DNA from: JBCBKP01 sp038521625
Lineage (GTDB): Bacteria; Planctomycetota; Phycisphaerae; Phycisphaerales; UBA1924
Assembly: GCA_038521625.1 (NCBI GenBank)
Contig: JBCBKP010000027.1
Coordinates: 1-45,757 of the forward strand
Length of the DNA: 45,757 nt
Direction: 5' to 3'
Below, in pieces: positions 24,779 through 32,974 of the stretch (position 1 is its first letter; every line of letters starts with the position of its first letter). Both the position numbers and the translations under genes were made by a program. A model generated the notes under the pieces. That model had not been told where the DNA came from. It was given only the letters and a program-made list of their open reading frames with translations, and did not search any database.

Positions 24779-25733
24779 ACTGGAGCCGGCGGGGCCGGTC
24801 GAGCCGACGCTGGTCGAGCGTTCGAGCCTGCGTGAGCGGGCGATCGCGCTGCTCGAGGAGGCCGCGCTCGCGGAGGACCCGGCGTCTCGTGCGAACGCGC
24901 TGGAGGCGCTGTCTCGGACGCCGTCGCGGGCGCGCGGGCTGGTCGGGCGCGGGCTGATCGACGAGAACGAGGGCGTGCGGGCGGTCGCGGCGACGGTCGT
25001 GGGGCGGGCGCGGCTGACCGAGCTCGGGCCCTCGGTCCGGCCGCGGCTGGACGACCCGAGCCCGTTCGTGCGGGCGTCGGCGATCTACGCGAGCCGCCGG
25101 CTGGACGCGGGCTTCGACCCGAGCGGGCTGGCGCCGCTGCTGCTGGAGCACCCGGAGTGGCGCGTGCGGGCCCACGCGGCGTTTCTGCTGGGCGAGCTGG
25201 GCGAACCGAGCGCGCTGCCTGTGCTGCGCGACGCGTACGGCGCGCCGGGTCCGAGGGCGACGCCGGCCGAGGCGCGGCTGATGCGGCTGCAGATGGCCGA
25301 GGCGATCGTGAAGCTCGGCGACGCTTCGCCGCTGGAGGGGCTCCGCGCGGCGCTCTACGCGAGCCGGCCGGAGGAGCTGGAGCAGACGGCGCTGGCGGTG
25401 CAGATCATCGGCGAGGTCAACGATCGGGCGTCGATCGGTCAGCTGATCCGGCTCTCTGCGTATCGGGAGGATGGGCGGCGGATGCCGGCGGAGATCCGGT
25501 TGGCGTGCGCGGGGGCGCTGGCGAAACTCGGACGCACCGAGGGTGGTTTCATCGCGGACGAGTACGCCCAGAGCGAGCTCGACGCGATCCGGGCGCAGGC
25601 GGCGTCGGTCTACGGGCAGACCGGGCGGCGCGAGCACCTGGGCAAGCTGGAGACGATGCTCTCGGACGGGGCGGCTTCTGTGCGGGTCGCGGCGGCGGAC
25701 GGGATCGTGCGGATCGTGTCGGTCGGTGGCTGA
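24696..25733 (+). CDS. HEAT-repeat lipoprotein
   Basis: 345 aa. The N-terminus MRMIGPIAIAAAVLAVMMAL is a signal, and ALPGC is a lipobox, so Cys23 should be lipidated after cleavage. The rest is a series of HEAT/PBS-lyase-type helical repeats: EGVRAVAATVVGRARLTEL, SPFVRASAIYASRRL, EWRVRAHAAFLLGELGEPS and AASVRVAAADGIVRI. It would sit on a membrane face and bind proteins. It overlaps the 3' end of lnt by 83 nt in another frame, so a predicted lipoprotein is translationally coupled to the enzyme that finishes lipoproteins. The partner is unknown. Confidence 0.85.
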   Translation: MRMIGPIAIAAAVLAVMMALPGCKAPDELEPAGPVEPTLVERSSLRERAIALLEEAALAEDPASRANALEALSRTPSRARGLVGRGLIDENEGVRAVAATVVGRARLTELGPSVRPRLDDPSPFVRASAIYASRRLDAGFDPSGLAPLLLEHPEWRVRAHAAFLLGELGEPSALPVLRDAYGAPGPRATPAEARLMRLQMAEAIVKLGDASPLEGLRAALYASRPEELEQTALAVQIIGEVNDRASIGQLIRLSAYREDGRRMPAEIRLACAGALAKLGRTEGGFIADEYAQSELDAIRAQAASVYGQTGRREHLGKLETMLSDGAASVRVAAADGIVRIVSVGG

Positions 25734-25975
25734 TCGGCGCCTGGGGGCGTGCCGCGGTCTCGGGGGCCGGTCGGCCCGAGCGCGGCTATACTCGGGACCC
25801 GCGCCGCCGAACGGCGTGTGGCGTCCGTGACCGCTCACGGGCGGGCAACAAAGCGGCGAGACGGGTCGAACAGCGGAGCGCTGGCCGCGAATCGAGCAGA
25901 CGCGAGTGGAAGAGACCCCGGGCGACGCCGGAGGCGTTGATCGCCGGCGTTCTCCGGAAGATCGAGGAGTCGACT

Positions 25976-26830
25976 GTGCACATCCTGACCAAGATCCTCG
26001 TTGCGTTCGCAGCCCTGCTGAGCGTGGCGCTCTCGGCTCTCTCGGTCGCCTACGTGGCGAACACGTCGCGGATCCGCGTCGCGTACGAGTCGCTTCAGAC
26101 GGACCTGCAGATCGCGTCGACGCAGCAGGCGACGGCGGCGGCCAGCGCGGCGGAGGCCCGCGAGCAGCTGGAGGCCGACCTGCAGCAGCGTGACGGCGAG
26201 ATCGCGCGGCTCCGAGGCGAGCTGGGCTCTCGCGAGATCGAGAACGAGCGTCTGCGTCGCGAGGTCGCGCAGGCGACGCTCGAGGTCGAGGCGGTCAACA
26301 GCCAGATCGCGCAGCTGAACGTGCTGAGCCAGACGCTGGCGATGACGAACGAGAACTACCGCTCGGAGGTCGGCTCGCTGCGCAGCGAGTCGGTGGCTTC
26401 GAGCCGTCGCCAACTGCAGCTCGAGGAAACGATCGCGAACCTCGAGGGCGAGCGTCAGGTGCTCGAGCTTGCCCGCCGGGCGCTCGAGGAGCAGCTGTTC
26501 GACGCCCGCCAGCAGCTCTCGCGGCTGGGCGAGGGCGCGGTCGCGACCTCGACGACGGGCGCTGGTCCTGTCTTCCTCGCGGAGCGTGTCCAGGGCAGCG
26601 TGACGGACGTCCGTCGCGACGGCGCCGGGCGCACGCTGGTCGAGCTGAACCTGGGTCGGAACGACGGGCTGCGCGAGGGCGTGCAGATGACGGTCTCGCG
26701 CAGCGGCGCGTTCGTCGCGAACGTGAGCATCCAGTCGGTGGAGTCGCAGCGGGCGGTCGGCCTGGTGACGCTGCCGGAGGACGCCGAGGTCCGCTCGGGC
26801 GACCGGGTGAGTTCGTCGCAGGGCCGCTGA
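25976..26830 (+). CDS. Membrane-anchored coiled-coil protein
   Basis: 284 aa starting at the GTG at 25976, chosen because GAGGAG lies 6 nt upstream; the long frame before it is a shadow of the HEAT gene. Residues 5-24 are a membrane segment (TKILVAFAALLSVALSALSV). Residues about 35-185 are one long heptad-rich helix (EQLEADLQQRDGEIARLRGE and onward) rich in Glu, Gln, Arg and Leu. The C-terminal 80 residues form a compact beta-rich domain (VQGSVTDVRRDGAGRTLVEL, then GVQMTVSRSGAFVANVSIQS). This resembles MreC-like or other envelope spacer proteins in layout. The C-terminal domain may be an SH3-like barrel, as planctomycete homologues of this type carry; this is inference. Confidence 0.8.
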   Translation: MHILTKILVAFAALLSVALSALSVAYVANTSRIRVAYESLQTDLQIASTQQATAAASAAEAREQLEADLQQRDGEIARLRGELGSREIENERLRREVAQATLEVEAVNSQIAQLNVLSQTLAMTNENYRSEVGSLRSESVASSRRQLQLEETIANLEGERQVLELARRALEEQLFDARQQLSRLGEGAVATSTTGAGPVFLAERVQGSVTDVRRDGAGRTLVELNLGRNDGLREGVQMTVSRSGAFVANVSIQSVESQRAVGLVTLPEDAEVRSGDRVSSSQGR

Positions 26831-26851
26831 GCACGCCGAGATCTGGAGACA

Positions 26852-27064
26852 ATGGCCATGGCCAACATGGGAATGCAGATGCCGGCGGGTCGCGCCGCGA
26901 CCGGGAAGGCGTCGCCGGACATTTTCACCGGGCTGATGTTCGTCGCGGTGGTGGCCCTGCTTGGGGCGACCGTGATCGTGGGGCTGGCCGGCACACAGGT
27001 GGCGCCGAACGGGACGCCCTGGGAGCTTCAGGACGCCGAGCGGATCCAGCTGCCGAACGGCTGA
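26852..27064 (+). CDS. Small single-pass membrane protein
   Basis: 70 aa with one membrane segment at about 28-46 (FVAVVALLGATVIVGLAGTQ). GGAG lies 5 nt before the ATG at 26852, and a second in-frame ATG follows 6 nt later. It is 21 nt behind the coiled-coil gene and presumably cotranscribed with it. The N-terminus is Met/Ala/Gly-rich and the short C-terminus is outside by charge. No family is recognised. It may be a small partner of the coiled-coil protein. Confidence 0.65.
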   Translation: MAMANMGMQMPAGRAATGKASPDIFTGLMFVAVVALLGATVIVGLAGTQVAPNGTPWELQDAERIQLPNG

Positions 27065-27157
27065 GTGCGACCGGGCGTCCGATGGGGCGTCCGAGAGCTT
27101 GACCGCGGGGCGTCGGGTGATACCGTTGCCCCTGCCGCTGTGCGGCGAGAACAACTT

Positions 27158-27231
<74 letters not shown>

Positions 27232-27239
27232 CTTGGTTT

Positions 27240-27600
27240 GAGCATGGGAAACGGCCTTGGCGCTCGCGTCAGGGCCGATTTTCGTTTTTGACCATCGCAT
27301 CGAATCGCACTGAATCGCACCGAATCGCGCTGCTACTGCGGGGCCTACTGCGGGGACCCGATCGGCGGAACCCGCTCCGGAGACTCTGGCTACCTGGGCG
27401 CTCATGAGCGACGGCTCCAGCGGCTCGATGACCGGCATCCTGTTCACCGTCTCGGCGGCCTCGTCGGGCAAGAGATGGCCGTAGGTGTCGAGGGTCAGTG
27501 TGATCTTCGAGTGACGCATCAGCGTCTGGATCGCCTTCGGACTCACGCCTCCGATCGCGGCCCAGGCGCCGCAGGTCCGTCGTCGGCGTGCTGATCGCCT
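27240..27600 (-). pseudogene. Remnant of a tyrosine recombinase (phage/island integrase) C-terminus
   Basis: In the minus frame ending at 27169 the sequence GVSPKAIQTLMRHSKITLTL followed by DTYGHLLPDEAAETVNRMP is the end of a tyrosine recombinase: the His of box II (RHS) and the catalytic Tyr (DTYGHL) are present. The part upstream is in a different frame and breaks down; a TDLRR sequence in the other frame may be the box II Arg region after a deletion. The reading frame runs on into the antisense of tRNA-Asp. So the gene is broken and only its C-terminal about 70 codons can be recognised. Its position against the tRNA 3' end is the standard arrangement for an integrase. Confidence 0.75.
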
Positions 27601-27709
27601 CGCCGTACGGCGTGTAGTCGATCCGCGTGATCGCACGCCAGTTCAGCACGTTGTACTCGTACTCGCCCACACCGTACAGCGTACCGCCCGAACGCCGATC
27701 CGCCCTCAC
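27600..27709 (-). pseudogene. Possible RHS-repeat protein fragment
   Basis: A minus frame from the GTG at 27707-27709 reads YGVGEYEYNVLNWRAITRID and then YTPYGEA. The YTPYGEA motif and the preceding YEYN...WR pattern are typical of the RHS-repeat core region of planctomycete RHS proteins. Only about 30 codons survive before the frame enters the recombinase remnant. It is a short scrap; the assignment is by motif only. Confidence 0.45.
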
Positions 27710-27713
27710 TCAA

Positions 27714-28172
27714 TCATTGATGTGCGAGATAGCCAAATAGCACCCAGGCAGTCACGTTCAACAGCAGTTGAATCGCTACCAGCACACCGTTGCGAAATGC
27801 AACGCGCTCTGGACATTCAGCATTCACAATAGAAATCCGAACCAAGACTACCAGTACTACGACACAGCATAGTACACCAAAAAAGATCAGTGGGCTAAGT
27901 GTACGAAAATTTACATATCGCTCATGTAACAAATGCGACACAAGCCCAACTACTGAGATCACAATTGATGCAATACCGATATTGTGATACCAGTGAAATT
28001 TTCCTAAGACAGACTCGCATTCTTCAATCGTCTGCTGAGCACCACACTCCGAGCAGATTTCCACATCGCACAGGCGATAACCACAACGCCAGCAGCATGA
28101 CGACAGCTTGCATTGAATATACCTAGTAGTAGCTATTGTCAATGCAATCGCCCACTTACAGTCGTACGCCAC
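27714..28172 (-). CDS. Low-GC membrane protein with N-terminal zinc ribbon
   Basis: 152 aa starting at a GTG (28170-28172). G+C is far below the surroundings, so it is clearly foreign to the backbone. The N-terminal third has CCWRCGYRL then CSECGAQQ, a zinc ribbon. Three hydrophobic segments follow: IGIASIVISVVGLVSHLL, TLSPLIFFGVLCCVVVLVVL and VLVAIQLLLNVTAWVLFGYL. This layout (ribbon plus three helices) occurs in planctomycete membrane proteins of unknown function. It sits between the integrase/RHS scraps and the IS element. The start could also be further in, before the ribbon. Confidence 0.6.
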   Translation of the reverse strand: MAYDCKWAIALTIATTRYIQCKLSSCCWRCGYRLCDVEICSECGAQQTIEECESVLGKFHWYHNIGIASIVISVVGLVSHLLHERYVNFRTLSPLIFFGVLCCVVVLVVLVRISIVNAECPERVAFRNGVLVAIQLLLNVTAWVLFGYLAHQ

Positions 28173-28417
28173 CCTTACATTTGCGGGACGTACGGGATTT
28201 TCATTGGAGGCAAAGGGCCTTGCCCCGGATGATACTCGCCATTACTATAGCGATTCACTATCGCTTTGCAACGCGCGACACACCTATCGAACGCCCAACC
28301 GAGGGGATCGAATCCACGAACAATGCTGCCACACGCTTGCTCGCACCTGGTGCTGACTCCAAGCTGTCTGGGACGGCCGCCGGGGCAATTCCCCGGCTGC
28401 TGGCTGCAGTAGGCTTG
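28173..28417. other. Region between zinc-ribbon gene and IS element, with a hairpin and possible crtE-like scrap
   Basis: 245 bp with no intact gene. At 28379-28397 GCCGGGG and CCCCGGC form a 7-bp stem with a CAATT loop, without a T-run. A plus frame ending at the IS edge reads ATRLLAPGADSKLSGTAAG and then AIPRLLAAVGL. It shares AATCCACGAA and GCTCGCACC-type DNA words with the start region of crtE at 30070-30110. It may be a decayed copy of that region; this is weak. Confidence 0.3.
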
Positions 28418-28495
28418 TGACCTGCCCCCCAGAAACCAGTCCAGTTGCTATGCGAGAATGCATGGAATTGGACGCATCTGGGAAGGCAGGGATTC

Positions 28496-28774
28496 ATGGC
28501 ACGGATCAGGCATTCGGCGGAGCAGATCATCGGCAAGCTGCGTGAAGCTGAGGTGCTGCTGGGCCAGGGACACAAGGTCCCCGAGGTCAGCAGGCGTCTC
28601 GGTGTGACCGAGCAGACGTACTACCGGTGGCGCAAGGAGTACGGCGGGCTGAAGACAGACCAGGCGAAAAAGCTCAAGGAGCTGGAGCGTGAGAACGCGC
28701 GGCTGAAGAAGCTGGTGGCAGACCTGGCGCTGGATAAAGCCATGCTGCAGGAAGTCGCCTCGGGAAACTTCTGA
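28496..28774 (+). CDS. IS3-family transposase OrfA
   Basis: 92 aa from the ATG at 28496, with GGAAGG about 12 nt before it. It begins ARIRHSAEQIIGKLREAEVL and carries the helix-turn-helix VSRRLGVTEQTYYRWRKEYG, which binds the IS ends. A leucine-zipper helix follows (KKLKELERENARLKKLVADL), then LDKAMLQEV. This is the standard IS3 OrfA. The stop TGA comes directly after a slippery G_GGA_AAC sequence at 28762-28768 that should shift ribosomes into orfB. Confidence 0.93.
   Translation: MARIRHSAEQIIGKLREAEVLLGQGHKVPEVSRRLGVTEQTYYRWRKEYGGLKTDQAKKLKELERENARLKKLVADLALDKAMLQEVASGNF
28762..28768 (+). promoter_or_regulatory. Programmed -1 frameshift site (GGGAAAC)
   Basis: GGGAAAC lies in the orfA frame exactly as G_GGA_AAC, four bases before the orfA stop (TGA at 28772). 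A -1 slip places ribosomes in the frame that reads LLSPHRKREAVDVLRDRFG, the N-terminus of OrfB. IS3 elements make their transposase as an OrfAB fusion by such a shift. No downstream pseudoknot was checked. Confidence 0.7.
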
Positions 28775-29674
28775 GCCCGCACCGGAAGCGTGAGGCGGTC
28801 GATGTGTTGCGAGATCGCTTCGGTGCTTCCGAGCGGCGGGCGTGCAGGGTCCTGAATCAGCCGCGTGCGTCGCAGCGGTACCTGCCCATGGTGCGTGACG
28901 ACGAGCTGCCGCTGACCAAGCGGATCATCGAGCTTGCGTGCATGTATGGGCGGTACGGCTATCGGCGTGTGACGGCGCTGCTGCGTTGGGACGGGTGGTT
29001 TGTGAATCACAAGCGTGTGGAGAGGATCTGGAAGCAGGAAGGCCTCAAGGTGCCCAAGAAGCAGCGGAAACGCGGCCGGCTCTGGCTCTACGAGGGGAGC
29101 TGCGTGCGGCTGCGCCCCGAGCACAAGGACCACGTCTGGAGCTACGACTTCGTGCAGGGCCGCACGCATGATGGACGGAGCTTCCGGATGCTCACGGTGA
29201 TCGACGAATACACCCGCGAGTGTCTGGCGATCGACGTCGCGAGAAGCCTCAAGAGCGATGATGTGCTTGAGCGTCTGGCGTGGCTGATGGCGACGCCCAT
29301 ATTCTAAGTTGGGCGTGCCCGGGCACATCCGGTCAGACAACGGCGCTGAGTTTACAGCCAAGGCTGTGCGTGGCTGGCTGAAACGCGTGGGCGTGAAGAC
29401 GCTGTACATCGAGCCGGGCTCGCCGTGGGAGAACGGGTACATCGAGAGCTTCAACGGCAAGCTGCGTGACGAGCTGCTCAGCGGCGAGGTCTTCACCTCG
29501 CTGCTGGAAGCAAAGGTGCTGATTGAGCGGTGGCGTGAGCACTACAACACGGCACGGCCGCACTCGTCGCTGGGCTACCGCCCGCCGGCACCTGAAGCGA
29601 TCTCACCAGAGGGCTGCTCCACTACGCTCCGCAGCCCTCTGGTGGCACGGGAAAGCAGCTTTGGAGTAACATAG
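28771..29674 (+). pseudogene. IS3-family transposase OrfB, frame broken near 29300
   Basis: The first part (to the TAA at 29305-29307) has RYGYRRVTALLRWDGWFVNH and the first catalytic Asp in VWSYDFVQGRTHDG. The second part, in another frame from a TTG at 29309, has the second Asp in GHIRSDNGAEF and the Glu in NGYIESFNGKLRDELL, with the family's HYNTARPHSSLGYRPPAPEA near the end. So the whole DDE core is present but split. At the break the DNA reads CGCCCATATTCTAAGTTGGGCG, whose ends CGCCCA and TGGGCG are inverted repeats around the stop codon. No single uninterrupted transposase can be made, so the element is probably not self-mobile. Confidence 0.9.
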
Positions 29675-29689
29675 ACACTGGTACAAAGA

Positions 29690-29992
29690 ATGGGGGGAGG
29701 TCACGGCCCGCAGCAACCTCCGGCGAATCCTGGCTCACTGGCTGGAAACGAGGACTTGCCGGTCGGTGCTGGCGTGTGCGAAGCTGGAAAGTGGGCGCAA
29801 CAGGACTCGAACCCGCCCTTCGAATCCCGAGAAAACCAGCCCGATGCGCGCGCAGGCGGCGCAGAATCCGGCGCACGCGTGGGCCGTGACGCTGAACTCG
29901 AGAGCCTCACCCGGGACTGGGCGCACCTCTCGCCGGCGGTGCGCCGTGTGGTACTGGCCATTGCCGCGGGGTCAGTACGGGAGTTAGGGTGA
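29690..29992 (+). pseudogene. Recombinase C-terminal tail over a tRNA 3' fragment
   Basis: A plus-strand frame of 100 codons contains WAQQDSNPPFES, the usual antisense reading of a tRNA T arm and acceptor, followed by LTRDWAHLSPAVRRVVLAIA. That last stretch is the tail seen at the end of many planctomycete integrases (the pattern W-x-x-L-P-x-x-x-R-x-x-I-x-A). No catalytic residues remain. At 29791-29818 the complement strand reads GGGTTCGAGTCC then TGTTGCGCCCA, consistent with a tRNA 3' end. The IS right end cuts into it at 29703. It is a scrap of a second integration event, moderately sure. Confidence 0.5.
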
Positions 29993-30080
29993 ATGTCCCG
30001 GCCATTGAGGTCCTCAATGGAGCGCTGTTCCTCCCTGCAAAGATCATCACGAGCCTGAATCTCGCTGTTGCAATCCACGA

Positions 30081-30872
30081 ATCCACGACATCGCCACGCT
30101 CGCTCGCACCCTGGTTGAAGTTCCGCGGCCGCCGCTCGTCGGGGACGAAGGCGTTGCCGCGCGGTTACGTCGGGCTGTAGCGGATCTGCCCGCCAGCCTG
30201 CGTCAGCCGATCGCCGATGCCCTCTGGGGTGGGAAGCGGCTGCGGCCACGTCTCTTGCACGCCTGGTTCTCGTCGTGCGGAGGCCGGGGTTCAGTTTGGC
30301 TCGACGCAGCGGTCGCGGTCGAGCTCATTCACCGGGCCAGCCTCGCACACGATGATCTGCCGTGCATGGACAACGATCCGATTCGGAACGGCCGCCCGAG
30401 CCTGCACCGTGAGCACGGGCCATCAGCGGCCGTCCTCAGCGGCGACGCGATGATCGCACTGGCGTTCGGCGTGCTCGGTCGGCGGAGCCTGCCGGCCGAG
30501 GCGAGCGTCGTGCTCTCCGAGACCGTCGTGGCGATGTGCGCCGGCCAGCTCGCCGAGCAGGACGGGTCGAGCCGCTGGGCCGCGATCTGCGACCAGAAGA
30601 CAGGCTCGCTCTTTTCCGCGGCCGCGAGACTCGGTGTCCTCGCCGCGGGGCATCGCGAGGACCTGATGCCTGCGGCTCACCGATTCGGGTGTCTGATGGG
30701 GCGTCTCTATCAGCTCCGCGACGACCACGAAGACGGGGACCCGATCCCGCAGGATCTCGGGTTCTGCGCCGATGACCTGCGGGCCGGTCTTCTCGCGATC
30801 ACGCATGGTCTCGCCGATCCTCAGCCGCTCCTCACGTTCCTCGGGTCAGTCTCGAGCCATCTCGGGCATTGA
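30081..30872 (+). CDS. crtE: Geranylgeranyl diphosphate synthase (start codon not found)
   Basis: Polyprenyl synthase core is clear: GGKRLRPRLL, the first Asp-rich motif HDDLPCMDND (DDxxxxD, as in bacterial CrtE), DQKTGSLF, and the second Asp-rich motif YQLRDDHEDGD. It should make GGPP, the C20 precursor of phytoene, from farnesyl diphosphate and isopentenyl diphosphate. Homologous sequence begins at about 30081 (IHDIATLARTLVEVPRPPLV), but there is no ATG, GTG or TTG in this frame between the stop at 30006 and the TTG at 30255. That TTG lies after GGKRLRPRL and would delete an essential part. So the true start was probably lost with the upstream rearrangement, or an ATC/CTG start is used. It overlaps blh tail to tail by 27 bp. 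Confidence 0.82.
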   Translation: MHDIATLARTLVEVPRPPLVGDEGVAARLRRAVADLPASLRQPIADALWGGKRLRPRLLHAWFSSCGGRGSVWLDAAVAVELIHRASLAHDDLPCMDNDPIRNGRPSLHREHGPSAAVLSGDAMIALAFGVLGRRSLPAEASVVLSETVVAMCAGQLAEQDGSSRWAAICDQKTGSLFSAAARLGVLAAGHREDLMPAAHRFGCLMGRLYQLRDDHEDGDPIPQDLGFCADDLRAGLLAITHGLADPQPLLTFLGSVSSHLGH

Positions 30873-31811
30873 CGCCGGCGCGGACGACGACCCCTCCACT
30901 AGTTCGAGCAGGACGTGCGGGATGGTCAGCGCGAACAGGCCGATGAACGTCACCCGCCAGATCGCCGACTGCGCGTCGCCGTCGAGTCGAACGAGGCCGA
31001 TCGCGACCGCGGCCGCGACGATCGTGAGCAGGGTGGGCAACCAGACCGCCTTCACATACCGCATGAGTGCTCGCGACGGGCTTGCCTGGTCGATCTTGCC
31101 CATGGAGCGGATCGAGTGGCGGATCGAGTGCCAGAAGCAAAAATAGATCGTGAACGCAAGCACGGGCTCCGTCACTGCGAACCAGAGCACGAGCACCAGC
31201 ACCTCGGCCGCGACGCGAGGCACGATCGCTCGATTGCGCGACCAGGCGAGCCCGATCTGCTGGGCGAGCCCCGCAAGCCCTACGGCGGCGGCGAGAGCGC
31301 CGGAGATCAGCACCACCCGCGGATTCACCTCCGCGGAGACGAGAACGCCGAACACTCGGGCGGTTTCGTCGGGATGCCAGAGCAGTGGCAGTACGACGGG
31401 GATCGTGCCCCTCGAGAACGCGAGCCAGAGCCTCGCAAGCCGAGATCCTGAAATGACCTCGATGTCGTCGGCGCCCCAGTGGATCGCGCCCCCGACGAGC
31501 AGCACGATGAGCCCAGCGGTGGGGGCAGCGATCCAGAACAGCACGCCAAGCGTGGCGCAGGCGACGTAGCCGGCGCCGAACGCGACCCACCAGGCCGATC
31601 CGAGTCGCTCGCGGAGCCACCGCCGACCGACCTCGAGGTCGTACGCACCGTGCGGCACCCCGACGAGCAAGACGGCGCTAATCATGACGATCGCGGCGGC
31701 GAGGTCGCCCAACGGCACCAGAGCCGTGACGGCCGCAGCGAGCAACGTCGCGGCGGCGACCGCCCACGTGTAGCGATCGATCGCCCGCTCGGTCCATCCG
31801 GGAGGAGACAT
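30846..31811 (-). CDS. blh: Beta-carotene 15,15'-dioxygenase (Brp/Blh family)
   Basis: 321 aa from the ATG at 31809-31811; an in-frame ATG at 31883 would overlap crtY by 64 bp and is less likely. The protein has about eight membrane helices. The conserved metal His residues are seen in GVPHGAYDLE, AIHWGADDIE and FCFWHSIRHSIRSMG, with IPHVLLELVEG near the C-terminus. The enzyme cleaves beta-carotene at its centre into two retinals. It is the last gene of the operon, 8 nt after crtY, and supplies the chromophore for the rhodopsin encoded four genes upstream. Confidence 0.93.
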   Translation of the reverse strand: MSPPGWTERAIDRYTWAVAAATLLAAAVTALVPLGDLAAAIVMISAVLLVGVPHGAYDLEVGRRWLRERLGSAWWVAFGAGYVACATLGVLFWIAAPTAGLIVLLVGGAIHWGADDIEVISGSRLARLWLAFSRGTIPVVLPLLWHPDETARVFGVLVSAEVNPRVVLISGALAAAVGLAGLAQQIGLAWSRNRAIVPRVAAEVLVLVLWFAVTEPVLAFTIYFCFWHSIRHSIRSMGKIDQASPSRALMRYVKAVWLPTLLTIVAAAVAIGLVRLDGDAQSAIWRVTFIGLFALTIPHVLLELVEGSSSAPASMPEMARD

Positions 31812-31819
31812 CTGGCGGA

Positions 31820-32974
31820 TCAAGCCTGCTTCCACCGGCCTCGCAGCAGATGTCCGATCATCAGCCGCTTCGGCATCGCCCATGCGACTGCCAGCATATC
31901 TGCCGCTGAGCCGCGATCGTTCAGGAACCGGAGCAGTGCGTCCCGCGGCGCATGAGAGAAGAGTCTCCCGAAGACCTCGGGGCCGCGATCAGGCGATCGG
32001 GAGAGCAGCGAGATCAGCATGGAATCGAGTGTCGTGAGCAGGCGAGGCGTCGGAGGCGCGGGACGGGGCCGGCCACGCGAAAGGGCGTCGCAGATCCTGA
32101 TCGAATCACGCTGGATGGCATCGAACGCGTATCCCGTGCTCGCCCGTCCGACGCCCGCCCGCGTGCCGATCGGCCAGACCCTCGCCGTGGCCGGGGGACC
32201 GAGCGGGCCGGTTGTCATCGGCAACGCCCCCGACTCCTCACGGATGCTCTCGCCGATGCCCGATCCGAGCTCCTCCTCGCAGTAGCGACGGATCATCTCT
32301 TGGTAGTCCGGCTGGTCCGCAAGCCGCGGCGTCAGAAACGTCGCCTCGAACAGCGCGCGGTCCGGCGCGAACGGCAGCACGTACATGAAGGCCAGCCCCT
32401 CGCTCTGATCGACCCCGAAGTCCATCACGATCGCGGTCTCGGGATCGAGAACGGGCCGCTCGAGCCGTATCTCCTCGCCGAGGAAGTGCTGCAAGAGACC
32501 TCGCCTGCCATCGAGGCTCTCGCGTTCCGGCGGACGCGCATCGAACACGAAGTCGAAACGAAGAGGCGTGGCGGTGTCCTCCCCACCGATCGATACGGTC
32601 GCCCCGTCGTGGTGTGAGCCGATGCCATGAACGCTCTCGCCGAGCCGAAGCTCGCAGCGACCCGTTGCGCGGAGCTGCTGGACGACCCCATCTGTGAAGG
32701 CACCCGCCGGGATATGGACGTACGGGGTCCCGGCGATATCCAGTGTTTTGTCGAAGCCCCCGCCACGCACGCGCATCCGAGACCAGCGATGGGTAGTCGC
32801 CGGCTCGTCCCGGCAATCCGGGAACGCCCACCGGCACCAAGTGCGGTCGTTCTGCCAGGACTCGCGCGGCTCGATGATCGTGACTCTCATCTCGGTGAAC
32901 CGCTCGACGAGCGATCGGGCCAGCGAGAGCCCGGCGCAGCCGCCGCCGGCGATCGCGACCGACGTGGGGATCAT
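31820..32974 (-). CDS. crtY: Lycopene beta-cyclase
   Basis: 384 aa from the ATG at 32972-32974, which overlaps the crtB stop as ATGA. The dinucleotide-binding start is AIAGGGCAGLSLARSL. Typical CrtY segments follow: NDRTWCRWAF (usual NHTWSFH), FDARPPERES (usual DSRPP), LDPETAIVMDFGVDQ, FMYVLPFAPDRALFEAT, and the C-terminal IGTRAGVGRASTGYAFDAIQ. It closes both ends of lycopene to give beta-carotene, probably at the inner membrane. The C-terminus ends PKRLMIGHLLRGRWK. It directly precedes blh, so the product passes to retinal synthesis. Confidence 0.95.
   Translation of the reverse strand: MIPTSVAIAGGGCAGLSLARSLVERFTEMRVTIIEPRESWQNDRTWCRWAFPDCRDEPATTHRWSRMRVRGGGFDKTLDIAGTPYVHIPAGAFTDGVVQQLRATGRCELRLGESVHGIGSHHDGATVSIGGEDTATPLRFDFVFDARPPERESLDGRRGLLQHFLGEEIRLERPVLDPETAIVMDFGVDQSEGLAFMYVLPFAPDRALFEATFLTPRLADQPDYQEMIRRYCEEELGSGIGESIREESGALPMTTGPLGPPATARVWPIGTRAGVGRASTGYAFDAIQRDSIRICDALSRGRPRPAPPTPRLLTTLDSMLISLLSRSPDRGPEVFGRLFSHAPRDALLRFLNDRGSAADMLAVAWAMPKRLMIGHLLRGRWKQA

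Larger units (their letters stand above)
28418..29703 (+). mobile_element. IS3-family insertion sequence with broken orfB
   Basis: 1286 bp bounded by imperfect inverted repeats: TGACCTGCCCCCC at the left (28418-28430) and TGGGGGGAGGTCA at the right (29691-29703), whose complement is TGACCTCCCCCCA. Inside are orfA and orfB in the usual overlapping order. No target-site duplication is seen at the ends (flanks GCTTG and CGGCC), which suggests rearrangement after insertion. A 3' fragment of a related copy lies at 39409-39799 and shows the right end in its undamaged form (GGGGGCAGGTCA). Confidence 0.88.

Noticed and set aside
27098..27125. TTGACC with GATACC before the tRNA as a promoter
   Set aside because: Spacing is only about 14 nt; not convincing.
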